Below are positions 26,283 to 34,866 of a DNA stretch of 64,000 nucleotides, piece after piece. The DNA is from an uncultured Tenacibaculum sp. (GTDB lineage Bacteria; Bacteroidota; Bacteroidia; Flavobacteriales; Flavobacteriaceae): assembly GCA_947492185.1 (NCBI GenBank), contig CANLMR010000001.1:620001-684000 (forward strand), in the 5' to 3' direction. Position 1 is the stretch's first letter; each line of letters opens with the position of its first letter. Under the pieces are notes generated by a model. That model was not told where the DNA came from, did no database searches, and saw only the letters and a program-made list of their open reading frames with translations. Both the position numbers and the translations under genes were made by a program.

Positions 26283-27710
26283 TTAATCTATTTGAGAAAC
26301 TCTCAATGTATTAACCATTCCTTTTTCATCAACTGGCATAGAACTTAAGTTAATTACAAACTCACCTGATTTTACGAAACTTTTCTCTTTTATAATTTCA
26401 TTTAAATCTTTTATGGTATCATCAGTATTTAACTCTCTATCATAATAAAATGCTCTAACACCCCATAATAAATTTAACTTACCTAGAATTCTTCTTTCAG
26501 AAGAAAAAGCAATTACATGAGATTTAGGTCTCCAAGCCGAAATTTGAAAAGCTGTATATCCACTATTTGTTAAAGTAGAAATAGCAGAAGCTTTAATATC
26601 GTCTGCCATTAATGCCGCATGATAACAAACCGATTTAGTTATAAAACGATTAGTTCTAATATGAGGCGCTTCTACAGGGACTTTTATTAAGTCAGAAAAC
26701 TCAACACTCCCTATAATTTCAGTCATCTTTTTTATTACACGAATAGGGTGCTTACCAACAGAAGTTTCTCCAGAAAGCATAACTGCATCAGCCCCATCCA
26801 TTATTGAGTTAGCAACATCATTAACTTCAGCTCTTGTAGGAACACTATTTTCTATCATGGTTTCCATCATCTGAGTAGCAATAATTACTGGAATTCTAGC
26901 TCTTTTAGCACGTCTTACAAGCATTTTTTGTATTAGAGGCACATCTTGCATAGGAACTTCAACACCTAAATCTCCACGAGCAACCATTAAGCCATCACAA
27001 TAAGGGATTAAAGCATCAATATTGTCAACCGCTTCTGGTTTTTCAATTTTTGCTATTACAGGAACTCTATATCTTGACTTTTGCTTAATTAAGTCACGTA
27101 GCATTCTAAGGTCTTCTGGGTTTCTTACAAATGATAAAGCAATCCAGTCTACTTCTTGCTTCAAAGCAAATACAACATCTTTTTTGTCTTTTTCGGTTAA
27201 AGCAGGTAAAGAAATATTTGTATTTGGTAGATTAACACCCTTCTTAGATTTTAAAGGTCCTCCAACAATTACTTTTGTTACAACTTCTTTGTTTCTGTCT
27301 GTAGAAACAACTTCAAACTGTAATTTACCATCATCAACAAGAATATTTTCCCCAGCTTTTACATCTTTAGGGAATTGTTGATAAGTCATATAAGCTTTCT
27401 CTTTTGTTCCAGTACATTCTTCAGTAGTGAAAATAAAAGTTTCTCCGGCCTTAACCTCAACTCCTTCCTCCATGATACCGACTCTTAATTTTGGTCCTTG
27501 TAAATCAGCTAAAATAGCTAGATTATAACCTCTCTCTTCATTAATTTCTCTAATTTGACGAATTCTTTCCTTAACAGTATCATAATCGGCATGAGAAAAG
27601 TTAATTCTAAATACATTAACACCTGCAGCACCCATTTCTGCAAGGATCTCTTTCGTATTTGTAGCTGGGCCAAGAGTAGCTACAATTTTAGTCTTTTTGT
27701 TATGTGGCAT
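26283..27710 (-). CDS. pyk: Pyruvate kinase
   Basis: A 475-residue enzyme converting phosphoenolpyruvate and ADP to pyruvate and ATP. Motifs are complete: KIVATLGPA and FRINFSHA near the start, the catalytic IAKIEKPEAV (Lys), VARGDLGVEVP, ATQMMETMI and NDVANSIMDGADAVMLSGET segments (last cut in quotation). The last cistron of the acpP-fabF-rnc-IPExxxVDY-pyk cluster, it starts 3 bases after the IPExxxVDY stop. Codon usage does not differ visibly from neighbours. Confidence 0.96.
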   Translation of the reverse strand: MPHNKKTKIVATLGPATNTKEILAEMGAAGVNVFRINFSHADYDTVKERIRQIREINEERGYNLAILADLQGPKLRVGIMEEGVEVKAGETFIFTTEECTGTKEKAYMTYQQFPKDVKAGENILVDDGKLQFEVVSTDRNKEVVTKVIVGGPLKSKKGVNLPNTNISLPALTEKDKKDVVFALKQEVDWIALSFVRNPEDLRMLRDLIKQKSRYRVPVIAKIEKPEAVDNIDALIPYCDGLMVARGDLGVEVPMQDVPLIQKMLVRRAKRARIPVIIATQMMETMIENSVPTRAEVNDVANSIMDGADAVMLSGETSVGKHPIRVIKKMTEIIGSVEFSDLIKVPVEAPHIRTNRFITKSVCYHAALMADDIKASAISTLTNSGYTAFQISAWRPKSHVIAFSSERRILGKLNLLWGVRAFYYDRELNTDDTIKDLNEIIKEKSFVKSGEFVINLSSMPVDEKGMVNTLRVSQID

Positions 27711-27713
27711 AGG

Positions 27714-28184
27714 TTAAAAAATTAAGAATTCTTTAGATTTTAGTTTGTTTGTATCAATATTATAAGATGTAATTACTTGAGAAATCTCATTAATTACTTC
27801 TATTGTTTTGTCTATTTGATTTCGAGTAAATTCACCTTCTAATTTTAAGAAGTAATCAACTTTCTTTTTTTCTGGTATTAAATATAATCTTGTTTCATTT
27901 TCTGAAAAAAGCCCTTTATTACTTTCTTTGATATTAGTTTTATATATATTAGAAATTAAAAACCAATCATTATCTGTGTTATAATCTGTATACTCATATA
28001 ACGGAAAATAAGCTTCATTAGTTTTGTTTTTAAAATCTATATCATTAAGAGAGCGTTTAAAATTAATTCCTAAAAAAGAATTCAATAAGTAAGCTAATTG
28101 ATAATCTTCTAGAGTGCTATGTATCCCTAAAATATAATAATTCGCGCAAGAAAAATCATCAAAACTTACCGTGTGAACCTGCAT
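27714..28184 (-). CDS. IPExxxVDY family protein
   Basis: A 156-residue protein with the defining motif IPEKKKVDYFLKLEG (about residues 104-118). The N-terminal part holds the segment YILGIHSTLEDYQLAYLLNS. Members are found in Bacteroidetes next to rnc and pyk, exactly as here, with no known biochemical function. It lies 87 bases downstream of rnc and 3 bases ahead of pyk, so it belongs to the same operon. A link to ribosome or RNA processing is suggested only by the context. Confidence 0.88.
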   Translation of the reverse strand: MQVHTVSFDDFSCANYYILGIHSTLEDYQLAYLLNSFLGINFKRSLNDIDFKNKTNEAYFPLYEYTDYNTDNDWFLISNIYKTNIKESNKGLFSENETRLYLIPEKKKVDYFLKLEGEFTRNQIDKTIEVINEISQVITSYNIDTNKLKSKEFLIF

Positions 28185-28271
28185 AAAAGTTATTTATTAC
28201 CCACATGCTAAGTTAAAGAATGTAATGATAAGATATTGTGAAAAAAACGAAAACGATTTCGATTTTAACGA

Positions 28272-29009
28272 TTAAAGGTCATTCATTTCGTTCTGGAATG
28301 CGTAGTATACTCTCTTTGCGGCCATTTCTTCGGCCTTTTTCTTTGAAGTAGCTCGACCTTTAGCTATTTTTTGACCATCAATATATACAATAACACTAAA
28401 GTGTTTTTGAATTTGTTTTCCAGTATCCTCATAACTTTCAAACAAATATTTTCTTTTAGTTTTTTGGCACCATTCAATTATGTAACCTTTGTAACTAGAT
28501 ATTTTATTTTCTAATTTTTGTAAATCTACATAAGGAATAATGACTTGGTCATAAATAAATTGATGACAATAATTATATCCACGATCTAAATAAATTGCTC
28601 CAACCAAAGCTTCAAAAATATTACCATGAATATTTTCTCCTATTTGATTTTGATTAATATTGGATTTAACAAACCTAATTAAATCTAAATCTTGTCCCAA
28701 CTTGTTTAAACTTTCTCTACTTACAACTTTAGAACGCATTTGAGTTAAGTAACCTTCATTTCCTTTAGGTGCTTCTTTATATAAAAAAGATGCGATAACA
28801 GAGCCTAAAATAGCATCGCCTAAAAACTCTAATCGTTCATAGTTTATAGGTTTTCCTTTACCATCAGTCATTTTAAGGGAACGATGAATAAAAGCTCTTT
28901 TATAATGATGAAGTTTTATAGGTTTAAAGTTAAGTAGTGCTTTTAAATCATAGTAAAATTCTTCGTCTTCTTTAGTTTTAGGATTAACTATTTTTCGAAG
29001 AAAATTCAT
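28272..29009 (-). CDS. rnc: Ribonuclease III
   Basis: A 245-residue double-strand-specific endoribonuclease. The catalytic signature NYERLEFLGDAILGSVIA (about 58-75) and the second acidic site EALVGAIYLDRGY are present. A C-terminal dsRNA-binding domain (about 175-240) includes QKHFSVIVYIDGQKIAKGRA and KKKAEEMAAKR. It matures rRNA and some mRNAs. It starts 16 bases after the fabF stop in the lipid cluster, an order well known in Flavobacteria. Confidence 0.95.
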   Translation of the reverse strand: MNFLRKIVNPKTKEDEEFYYDLKALLNFKPIKLHHYKRAFIHRSLKMTDGKGKPINYERLEFLGDAILGSVIASFLYKEAPKGNEGYLTQMRSKVVSRESLNKLGQDLDLIRFVKSNINQNQIGENIHGNIFEALVGAIYLDRGYNYCHQFIYDQVIIPYVDLQKLENKISSYKGYIIEWCQKTKRKYLFESYEDTGKQIQKHFSVIVYIDGQKIAKGRATSKKKAEEMAAKRVYYAFQNEMNDL

Positions 29010-29025
29010 ATGAGGGAGATATTTA

Positions 29026-30276
29026 TTAATCTAACTTTCTAAAAGCTACACAGGCATTATGTCCACCAAATCCAAAGGTATTACTCATTGCCACTTTAAT
29101 TTCTCTTTTTTGAGGAGTGTTCAAGGTAAGGTTCAAATCTGGATTGATATTTTCATCTACCGCAGAATGATTAATAGTCGGAGGAATAACACCATGTTTC
29201 ATAGCTAAAATAGAAGCAACAGCTTCAATAGCACCAGCTGCACCAAGTAAGTGTCCTGTCATGGATTTCGTTGAGTTGATATTGATGTTTTTAGCATGAT
29301 CACCAAAAACTTCAGAGATTGCCTTTAATTCAGCTACATCTCCTAAAGGTGTAGATGTACCATGTGTATTAATATGATCAACTTCTTCTGGTTTAATACC
29401 AGCATTTTCTAAACAGTTTTTCATCACTGCTATTACTCCTAATCCATCAGGATGTGGAGCAGTCATATGGTGAGCATCAGAAGATAAACCACCACCAATT
29501 ACTTCGGCGTAAATTTTAGCACCTCTAGCTTTAGCATGTTCATATTCTTCTAAGATTAAAGCACCTGCACCTTCACCTAAAACGAAACCATCTCTTTCAG
29601 CGTCAAAAGGTCTTGACGCAGCTTCTGGATTATCATTTCTAGTTGATAAGGCATGCATTGCGTTGAATCCTCCCATACCAGCAATAGTAACTGCAGCTTC
29701 ACTACCTCCAGATACAATCACATCACAGTGACCTAATCGTATGTAGTTTAAAGCATCAATTAAAGCATTGGCAGATGATGCACATGCAGATACTGTAGTG
29801 TAATTAGGTCCCATAAACCCGTTTTTAATTGAGATATGACCAGGAGCTATATCTGCAATCATTTTAGGTATAAAGAAAGGATTAAATCTTGGACTACCAT
29901 CTCCTTTAGCATAATTTAAAACTTCATCTTGAAAAGTTTCTAAACCACCAATTCCAGCACCCCAGATTACACCTACTCTATATTTATCAATAGTGTCTAG
30001 ATTTAAGTCAGCATCTTTAATAGCTTCATTTGAAGCTACTACAGCATACTGAGTAAATCTATCCATTCTTCTTGATTCTTTTCTATCAATGTAATCTTTT
30101 ACATTGAAATTTTTCAATTCACAAGCGAAACGAGTCTTGAACTTGGCAGCATCAAAGTATGTTATAGGTGCCGCTCCGCTAACTCCGTTAACCAAGCCAT
30201 TCCAATATTCTTCAATATTATTTCCTATAGGCGTTAATGCGCCAAGTCCAGTTACTACAACTCGTTTTAATTGCAT
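29026..30276 (-). CDS. fabF: Beta-ketoacyl-ACP synthase II
   Basis: A 416-residue condensing enzyme of fatty acid elongation. The active-site Cys is in TVSACASSANALIDAL (about 163), and the two catalytic His residues are in NTHGTSTPLGD and TGHLLGAAG. The N-terminal RVVVTGLGALTPIGN confirms the start. It acts on acyl-ACP in the cytoplasm, with acpP only 6 bases upstream in the same operon. Confidence 0.96.
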   Translation of the reverse strand: MQLKRVVVTGLGALTPIGNNIEEYWNGLVNGVSGAAPITYFDAAKFKTRFACELKNFNVKDYIDRKESRRMDRFTQYAVVASNEAIKDADLNLDTIDKYRVGVIWGAGIGGLETFQDEVLNYAKGDGSPRFNPFFIPKMIADIAPGHISIKNGFMGPNYTTVSACASSANALIDALNYIRLGHCDVIVSGGSEAAVTIAGMGGFNAMHALSTRNDNPEAASRPFDAERDGFVLGEGAGALILEEYEHAKARGAKIYAEVIGGGLSSDAHHMTAPHPDGLGVIAVMKNCLENAGIKPEEVDHINTHGTSTPLGDVAELKAISEVFGDHAKNININSTKSMTGHLLGAAGAIEAVASILAMKHGVIPPTINHSAVDENINPDLNLTLNTPQKREIKVAMSNTFGFGGHNACVAFRKLD

Positions 30277-30282
30277 ATATTC

Positions 30283-30519
30283 TTATTTTTTCGCTTCTTC
30301 AATATAGCTTATTGCTTGACCAACTGTAGCAATGTTCTCTGCTTGATCGTCTGGGATTTGAATATCAAATTCCTTTTCAAATTCCATGATTAACTCAACA
30401 GTGTCTAAAGAATCTGCTCCTAAATCGTTAGTGAAGCTTGCTTCGTTAGTTACTTCGTTATCGTCTACTCCTAATTTATCAACGATAATTGCCTTTACTC
30501 TTGATGCAATGTCTGACAT
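30283..30519 (-). CDS. acpP: Acyl carrier protein
   Basis: A 78-residue acidic four-helix protein carrying the 4-phosphopantetheine attachment Ser37 in [15 protein letters not shown]. It shuttles acyl chains in fatty acid synthesis. It is the first cistron of the cluster and is preceded by a promoter -7 box at 30551-30558. Confidence 0.97.
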   Translation of the reverse strand: MSDIASRVKAIIVDKLGVDDNEVTNEASFTNDLGADSLDTVELIMEFEKEFDIQIPDDQAENIATVGQAISYIEEAKK

Positions 30520-30550
30520 AATTTTTTAATTTTTAAATTTAAAATCGTGG

Positions 30551-30558
30551 CAAAAATA
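30551..30558 (-). promoter_or_regulatory. -7 box of the acpP-fabF-rnc operon
   Basis: CAAAAATA on the plus strand is TATTTTTG on the minus strand, matching TAnnTTTG, 31 bases before the acpP start. Confidence 0.6.
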
Positions 30559-30687
30559 CAAATCTTAGGTTTTAATTCTAATTTTTGCCCGAAAATGTGG
30601 GGTCTAAAATAAAAAAATCTTTTCTTAAGACCACACTCATGTTAATAATTATTGTTTTTTTGCAGTAACTATATAGTGTTGTAGATT

Positions 30688-31263
30688 ATGAAACGAATTG
30701 TAATTTTTGCATCCGGCTCTGGTAGTAATGCCGAAAATATTATTGGGTTTTTTCAAACTAAAAAATCTATTTCTGTTACTCATGTGCTTACTAACAACCA
30801 ACGTGCCAAAGTTTTAAATAGATGTAAGAGACTGAATATCAGTTCATTTGTTTTTGATAAAAATGATTTTTCCGAGACAGATAAAGTGTTAGAGTTTTTA
30901 AAAAACGAAGCTGACTATATTGTTTTGGCAGGTTTTTTATGGAGAATTCCTTCTAAAATTGTGGAAGCATTTCCTAATAAAATAATTAATATTCATCCAG
31001 CTTTGTTACCTAAATATGGAGGAAAAGGAATGTACGGGATGAATGTTCATAAAGCTGTAAAAGATAATTTTGAAACAGAAACTGGGATAACAATTCACTT
31101 CGTAAATGAAAATTATGACGAAGGAGCTATTATTTTTCAGGCAAAAACAGACTTAGAAGAGGAGGATACACCTCAAGATATTGCTCAAAAAGTACATGAA
31201 TTAGAGTATAAATATTTTCCTGAAGTCATAGAAAAAGTAATTTTAAAGGAAGAAATTGGCTAA
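30688..31263 (+). CDS. purN: Phosphoribosylglycinamide formyltransferase
   Basis: A 191-residue enzyme that uses 10-formyl-THF to formylate GAR in purine synthesis. The substrate motif FASGSGSNAENI, the IINIHPALLPKYGG catalytic region (with Asn and His) and ETGITIHFVNENYDEGAII (Asp) are intact. It is divergent from acpP, and its last eight bases overlap rnhA. Other purine genes are absent from the window. Confidence 0.95.
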   Translation: MKRIVIFASGSGSNAENIIGFFQTKKSISVTHVLTNNQRAKVLNRCKRLNISSFVFDKNDFSETDKVLEFLKNEADYIVLAGFLWRIPSKIVEAFPNKIINIHPALLPKYGGKGMYGMNVHKAVKDNFETETGITIHFVNENYDEGAIIFQAKTDLEEEDTPQDIAQKVHELEYKYFPEVIEKVILKEEIG

Positions 31264-31894
31264 AAAAAGAAAATATTACGTTGTTTGGAAAGGTAAAAAA
31301 CCGGGAATTTATAATTCTTGGGATAAGTGTAAAGCGCAAATTAATGGTTTTGAGGGTGCACAATACAAATCTTTCGCTTCTGAATCGGAGGCAAAAATAG
31401 CATTAAAGAAATCTTTTAAAGATTATAAAGGTATAAATACGAAGAAAGCTTCTCTTTCTAAAGAGGAACTTATTAAAATAGGGAACCCTATTTTAAACAG
31501 TTTATCTGTTGATGCTGCTTGTGCTGGAAATCCTGGTATTATGGAATATAGAGGAGTAGATACAAAAACAAAGAAGCAAATATTTATTCAAGGACCGTTT
31601 AAAGAAGGGACTAATAATATAGGTGAGTTTTTGGCTATTGTGCATGGTTTAGCCTTTTTAAAGAATAAAAAAGCTCATAAATATCCTATTTATACAGATT
31701 CTAAAATTGCCATGAGTTGGGTGAAGAAAAAACAGTGTAGAACTAACCTAACATTTACAAAGGAAAATAAAGAGCTTCTAGATTTGATAAAAAGAGCAGA
31801 AAAATGGCTAAAAGAAAACTCTTATACCAACCCAATATTAAAGTGGGAAACTAAAGCTTGGGGAGAAATTCCGGCAGATTTTGGAAGAAAATAA
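31256..31894 (+). CDS. rnhA: Ribonuclease H1 with N-terminal viroplasmin (caulimovirus-type) domain
   Basis: A 212-residue protein starting at TTG 31256 inside the purN end. Residues 4-46 (KYYVVWKGKKPGIYNSW) form the hybrid-binding viroplasmin domain. The RNase H domain follows with acidic residues Asp86 (SVDAACAGNPG), Glu in NNIGEFLAIVHGL and Asp in YTDSKIAMSWVK. It degrades RNA in RNA-DNA hybrids. The 8-base overlap with purN suggests translational coupling. The stop is 2 bases from the convergent lipoprotein stop. Confidence 0.9.
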   Translation: MAKKRKYYVVWKGKKPGIYNSWDKCKAQINGFEGAQYKSFASESEAKIALKKSFKDYKGINTKKASLSKEELIKIGNPILNSLSVDAACAGNPGIMEYRGVDTKTKKQIFIQGPFKEGTNNIGEFLAIVHGLAFLKNKKAHKYPIYTDSKIAMSWVKKKQCRTNLTFTKENKELLDLIKRAEKWLKENSYTNPILKWETKAWGEIPADFGRK

Positions 31895-31896
31895 CT

Positions 31897-32316
31897 CTAT
31901 TTGATATAACTTCTTAATGCTTTTACAATAGATTTGATTTCTACAGGAGGATCATCATCATCAAAATGACTAGATACATAATTAGTAGAACCTGTTTTAA
32001 TTGCTAATGTGGCATGCATTGCGCCATCAAAAGCTCTTTTGTTAGAAGGTGCTTTTAAAGTTGAAAGATTTTCTAAGTTAAGTTTGCCAATTAATATATC
32101 AAGCTCTTTTCTTTGAGTAGCAGTAATAGCAAAAGTTTTAGATTCTCCATGAGTTTTATAAAAAACAGTATAATCTGATACAGTAATGTTTTCTAAGCTG
32201 CCTCTAGTTTGAGCATTAAAAACAATTTCTTTTATGCTGTCTTGCTCTTGTGTTTGTTTTTGAGAAACACAGCTTATAGAGCTTAATATTATTAATAAAG
32301 GGATAAATACTTTCAT
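31897..32316 (-). CDS. Small hypothetical lipoprotein
   Basis: A 139-residue protein with a lipobox SSISC (Cys16). It contains an HFDDDDPP acidic cluster and a KLNLENLSTLKAPS segment. Homologous short lipoproteins occur widely in Flavobacteria without a known function; I do not recognise a domain. It is convergent with rnhA and lies downstream of the M43 protease gene, from which it is separated by a terminator. Confidence 0.7.
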   Translation of the reverse strand: MKVFIPLLIILSSISCVSQKQTQEQDSIKEIVFNAQTRGSLENITVSDYTVFYKTHGESKTFAITATQRKELDILIGKLNLENLSTLKAPSNKRAFDGAMHATLAIKTGSTNYVSSHFDDDDPPVEIKSIVKALRSYIK

Positions 32317-32328
32317 GGTTTATAAATT

Positions 32329-32356
32329 AAAAAAGCGTCATAATTGTATGACGCTT
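32329..32356 (-). terminator. Terminator of the first M43 protease gene
   Basis: AAGCGTCATA pairs with TATGACGCTT (10 bp, 4-base loop), and six T follow when read leftward. Confidence 0.8.
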
Positions 32357-32383
32357 AAATATAATAATTTTCAAATTTATAGA

Positions 32384-33343
32384 TTAATCAGCCATCGTAG
32401 CTCTAAATCCACCAGCAGCAAATACTGCATCCATTCTTGATTTTTGACCGTTAGTAAACATGTACATACAGTTGTCAGAAGAATAATCCATGAAGTTCAT
32501 AGTCATGTTTGTAGTTCCACACTCAACAGTTGGATATGTAGGACATCCTCTACTTGGTCCTGCAGCATCTGGAGTATCTGAAACAAAATCAGTAGCACCA
32601 CAACCACCGTCACCCCAAATATGGCGTAAGTTTAACCAGTGACCAACTTCGTGAGTAGCAGTTCTGTCTGTTCTTCCAACAAATCTGCTTCCTAATACTA
32701 CACCATCCGTAGACCAGTTACCTCCAGGGAATTGAGCGTATCCTAAGATAGTTCCTCCTCTATAAGGCATATTGTTAACAATCCAAATGTTTAAGAATTC
32801 TTGAGGGTTAACTACATCACTACCTCCATTTGAAGAAAACTTCATAGAGTCATCTGGTCTCCAGCTTCTTTTTCTACTGCTAACTCTAATTACATCTTCA
32901 ATTACAAAATCGATACCTACATTAGCTTCAACACCTGCAAATTCTGCCGGCATAGCACCTCTGTTTGGATTTTGTAAATTGAAGTCTTCGTTCATTGCTG
33001 CAATCTGATCTTGTAAAACAGATAAAGGTAAGTTTTCGCTTGATTGTCTGTAGATAACGTGGAATACAACAGGAATTTGAATTTTTCCGTTCACTAATCT
33101 ACCTTGAAGATTTTCTTGTTCAGAAATAAATCTGAATGTTTGTTCTTCGATACTTGCCATTTTACCAGCTAAACTTGGATCTAAAGCTAAGTTTTCATTC
33201 AACTTCTCCATAGAAAAACATTGTTTTTCGCTTTTCTGTGCAGTAACTTCTTCGTTAGAATTTATTGGTTGGTCTGTTTCATTGTTTTGACAACCAATTA
33301 ATAGGGTAGCAGCAGCTACAATAGATAAAACTATTTTTCTCAT
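32384..33343 (-). CDS. M43 (pappalysin-type) zinc metalloprotease lipoprotein
   Basis: A 319-residue metzincin. A lipobox LIGC (Cys18) would anchor it in the outer membrane. The catalytic motif THEVGHWLNLRHIWG gives the HExxHxxxxxH zinc site, and NFMDYSSDNCMYMF is the Met-turn. Pairs of Cys (CGATD, CPTYP, CGTTN, NCMYMF) likely form disulfides. It is a paralogue of the next gene, with the same order of motifs and the phrase YAQFPGGN-STDGVV. It starts about 23 bases past the terminator of that gene. The substrate is unknown. Confidence 0.9.
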   Translation of the reverse strand: MRKIVLSIVAAATLLIGCQNNETDQPINSNEEVTAQKSEKQCFSMEKLNENLALDPSLAGKMASIEEQTFRFISEQENLQGRLVNGKIQIPVVFHVIYRQSSENLPLSVLQDQIAAMNEDFNLQNPNRGAMPAEFAGVEANVGIDFVIEDVIRVSSRKRSWRPDDSMKFSSNGGSDVVNPQEFLNIWIVNNMPYRGGTILGYAQFPGGNWSTDGVVLGSRFVGRTDRTATHEVGHWLNLRHIWGDGGCGATDFVSDTPDAAGPSRGCPTYPTVECGTTNMTMNFMDYSSDNCMYMFTNGQKSRMDAVFAAGGFRATMAD

Positions 33344-33361
33344 TTTAATAAGGGCTTTTTG

Positions 33362-33404
33362 AGAAAAAGCTTGTTTGTTATAATTAAATTAAACAAACAA
33401 GCTT
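33362..33404 (-). terminator. Terminator between the paralogous protease genes
   Basis: A 13-bp perfect stem (AAGCTTGTTTGTT at 33367-33379 with its complement at 33392-33404) and a T run on the minus strand follow the upstream protease stop. It sits just before the next protease start, so it may act as a partial attenuator. Confidence 0.75.
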
Positions 33405-33437
33405 CTTAGGTTAATATAAAATAATAATTGTGTGTTC

Positions 33438-34499
33438 TTAGTTTAATATAGATGCTCTACCGCCTCCAGATTGGAATGTAGCTCTCATTCTTTCTTTTTG
33501 TCCTTGAGAGAATAAACTCATACAAGCGTCATCAGTATAATCCATGTAATTCATAGTCATATCATTTGAACGACAGTTAACTGTTGGGTAGCTAGGACAT
33601 CCGTAGTTTGGACCATCAGAAGATGGAGTATCAGATACGAAATCGTCTTGACGACATCTTCCGTCTCCCCAAATATGACGTAAGTTTAAGTAGTGACCTA
33701 CTTCATGAGTCATAGTACGTCCTTTATTAAATGGAGCTTGCACAAATCCTGTAGTACCAAAGTATTGAGGAGCACATACAACACCATCAGTAGATAAGTT
33801 ACCTCCAGGGAATTGAGCATATCCTAAAATTCCTCCACCAATGTTACATACCCAAATATTTAAGTGAGTAGAAGGAGATACTGGCGGGTAAGCAGATTTT
33901 ACTGCATCGTTAGTTCCCCAAGAAGTTCTTGAGTTAGAATATCTGAAAGTATTAGCTAAAGTAAAAGTGATTTCAGAATCAGCAGCTACACCAGCAAATT
34001 CTGCAGGAGTATTACTAGCATCAGAATTTTGCATTCTAAAGTCATCATTTAATACTCTCATTTGAGAAGAAATTTGAGCATCAGAAATGTTTTCGTTTGA
34101 GTTGCTGTATACAACGTGTACGTACACAGGGATATTAATTACTCCTAATCCATCATCAACTGGAGGTGTTCCTCCGCCGCCGTCTCCGCCGCCGTTATTT
34201 CCACCACCGTTTCCGTTTCCACCTTTTTTACCAGCAATAAATTTTCTTGTATTGTACTCTAAGTCATACATTTTCTTGTATAAACCAGGGTTTTCATTTA
34301 ACTGGCGATTTAATACTTTCATTGATTGACACTTACTTGCAGCATCACCTCTTGAAGCGATTTCTTCAGTTTGCACATAGAAGTCACTCATATCTATGAC
34401 TTGCTCTTGTGTTAAGTTAACATCCTCTCTAGAATTTTCATCTTGACATCCAGTTAATAAACTCGCCGCAACAACGATGCTTAATAAAACTTTTTTCAT
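33438..34499 (-). CDS. M43 zinc metalloprotease lipoprotein with Gly-rich linker
   Basis: A 353-residue paralogue of the downstream gene. It has a lipobox LTGC (Cys18), a low-complexity Gly/Asn linker (about 95-115, KKGGNGNGGGNNGGG) and the catalytic TMTHEVGHYLNLRHIWG motif with Met-turn NYMDYTDDACMSLF. I moved the start from 34571 to ATG 34499, because the longer ORF places 24 residues before a clean signal peptide and runs through the 5' hairpin. The linker probably separates the lipid anchor from the catalytic domain. Confidence 0.88.
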   Translation of the reverse strand: MKKVLLSIVVAASLLTGCQDENSREDVNLTQEQVIDMSDFYVQTEEIASRGDAASKCQSMKVLNRQLNENPGLYKKMYDLEYNTRKFIAGKKGGNGNGGGNNGGGDGGGGTPPVDDGLGVINIPVYVHVVYSNSNENISDAQISSQMRVLNDDFRMQNSDASNTPAEFAGVAADSEITFTLANTFRYSNSRTSWGTNDAVKSAYPPVSPSTHLNIWVCNIGGGILGYAQFPGGNLSTDGVVCAPQYFGTTGFVQAPFNKGRTMTHEVGHYLNLRHIWGDGRCRQDDFVSDTPSSDGPNYGCPSYPTVNCRSNDMTMNYMDYTDDACMSLFSQGQKERMRATFQSGGGRASILN

Positions 34500-34529
34500 T
34501 GTGTGTAAAAATTTAAAATTTAATAATCG

Positions 34530-34558
34530 TAAGAAAATCACCCCATTCGATTTTCTTA
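34530..34558 (-). other. Hairpin in the 5' leader of the M43 protease gene
   Basis: TAAGAAAATC (34530-34539) and GATTTTCTTA (34549-34558) form a perfect 10-bp stem with a 9-base loop. It lies 31-60 bases before the protease start. It could affect translation or mRNA stability; no known riboswitch fits. Confidence 0.45.
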
Positions 34559-34798
34559 TCCCCATTTGCAAAAAAACAACATAAGTGTTAAAAGGGCTTT
34601 TTGTGTTTAGTTAAAGTGTTAATTTTTTGCGATTCTAAAAATAGTTTTTTTTTTACATACAAACTGTAATTTTAAAAAAAATGTTAAAAACCATGGTTTT
34701 CCTTTTAAAATCAGTAGCTGTAGCTTGTTTTTATTTTTAAAATAACAATAAATTTTGTTTAATTTTAAACATTAAGGGTGTTTTTGTGCAATTTTAAC

Positions 34799-34840
34799 AA
34801 AAAAAGACATTGAAAAATAAGAATTTAACAATGCCTTTTT
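34799..34840 (-). terminator. Terminator of sufS
   Basis: Read leftward, AAAAAGGCATTG pairs with CAATGTCTTTTT (one G-U) around a 16-base A/T-rich loop and ends in a T run, 27 bases past the sufS stop. Confidence 0.65.
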
Positions 34841-34866
34841 GAGATTTTTTAATAAAAATGTTAAGT

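Larger units (their letters stand above)
34500..34866. other. Intergenic region between the M43 protease and sufS
   Basis: This 367-base A/T-rich gap contains the protease leader with its hairpin, a very A/T-rich middle with poly-T and poly-A tracts (about 34640-34800) and the sufS terminator at 34799-34840. No ORF, RNA gene or clear TAnnTTTG box for the protease was identified. Confidence 0.55.

Noticed and set aside
34087-34329. Plus-strand ORF rich in Pro (PPPPSPPPLFPPP pattern)
   Set aside because: It is the antisense of the Gly-rich linker of the M43 protease gene; no start context or family resemblance.
34500-34866. Small RNA gene in the A/T-rich gap
   Set aside because: Only a leader hairpin and a terminator could be supported; no promoter-terminator pair defines an RNA.
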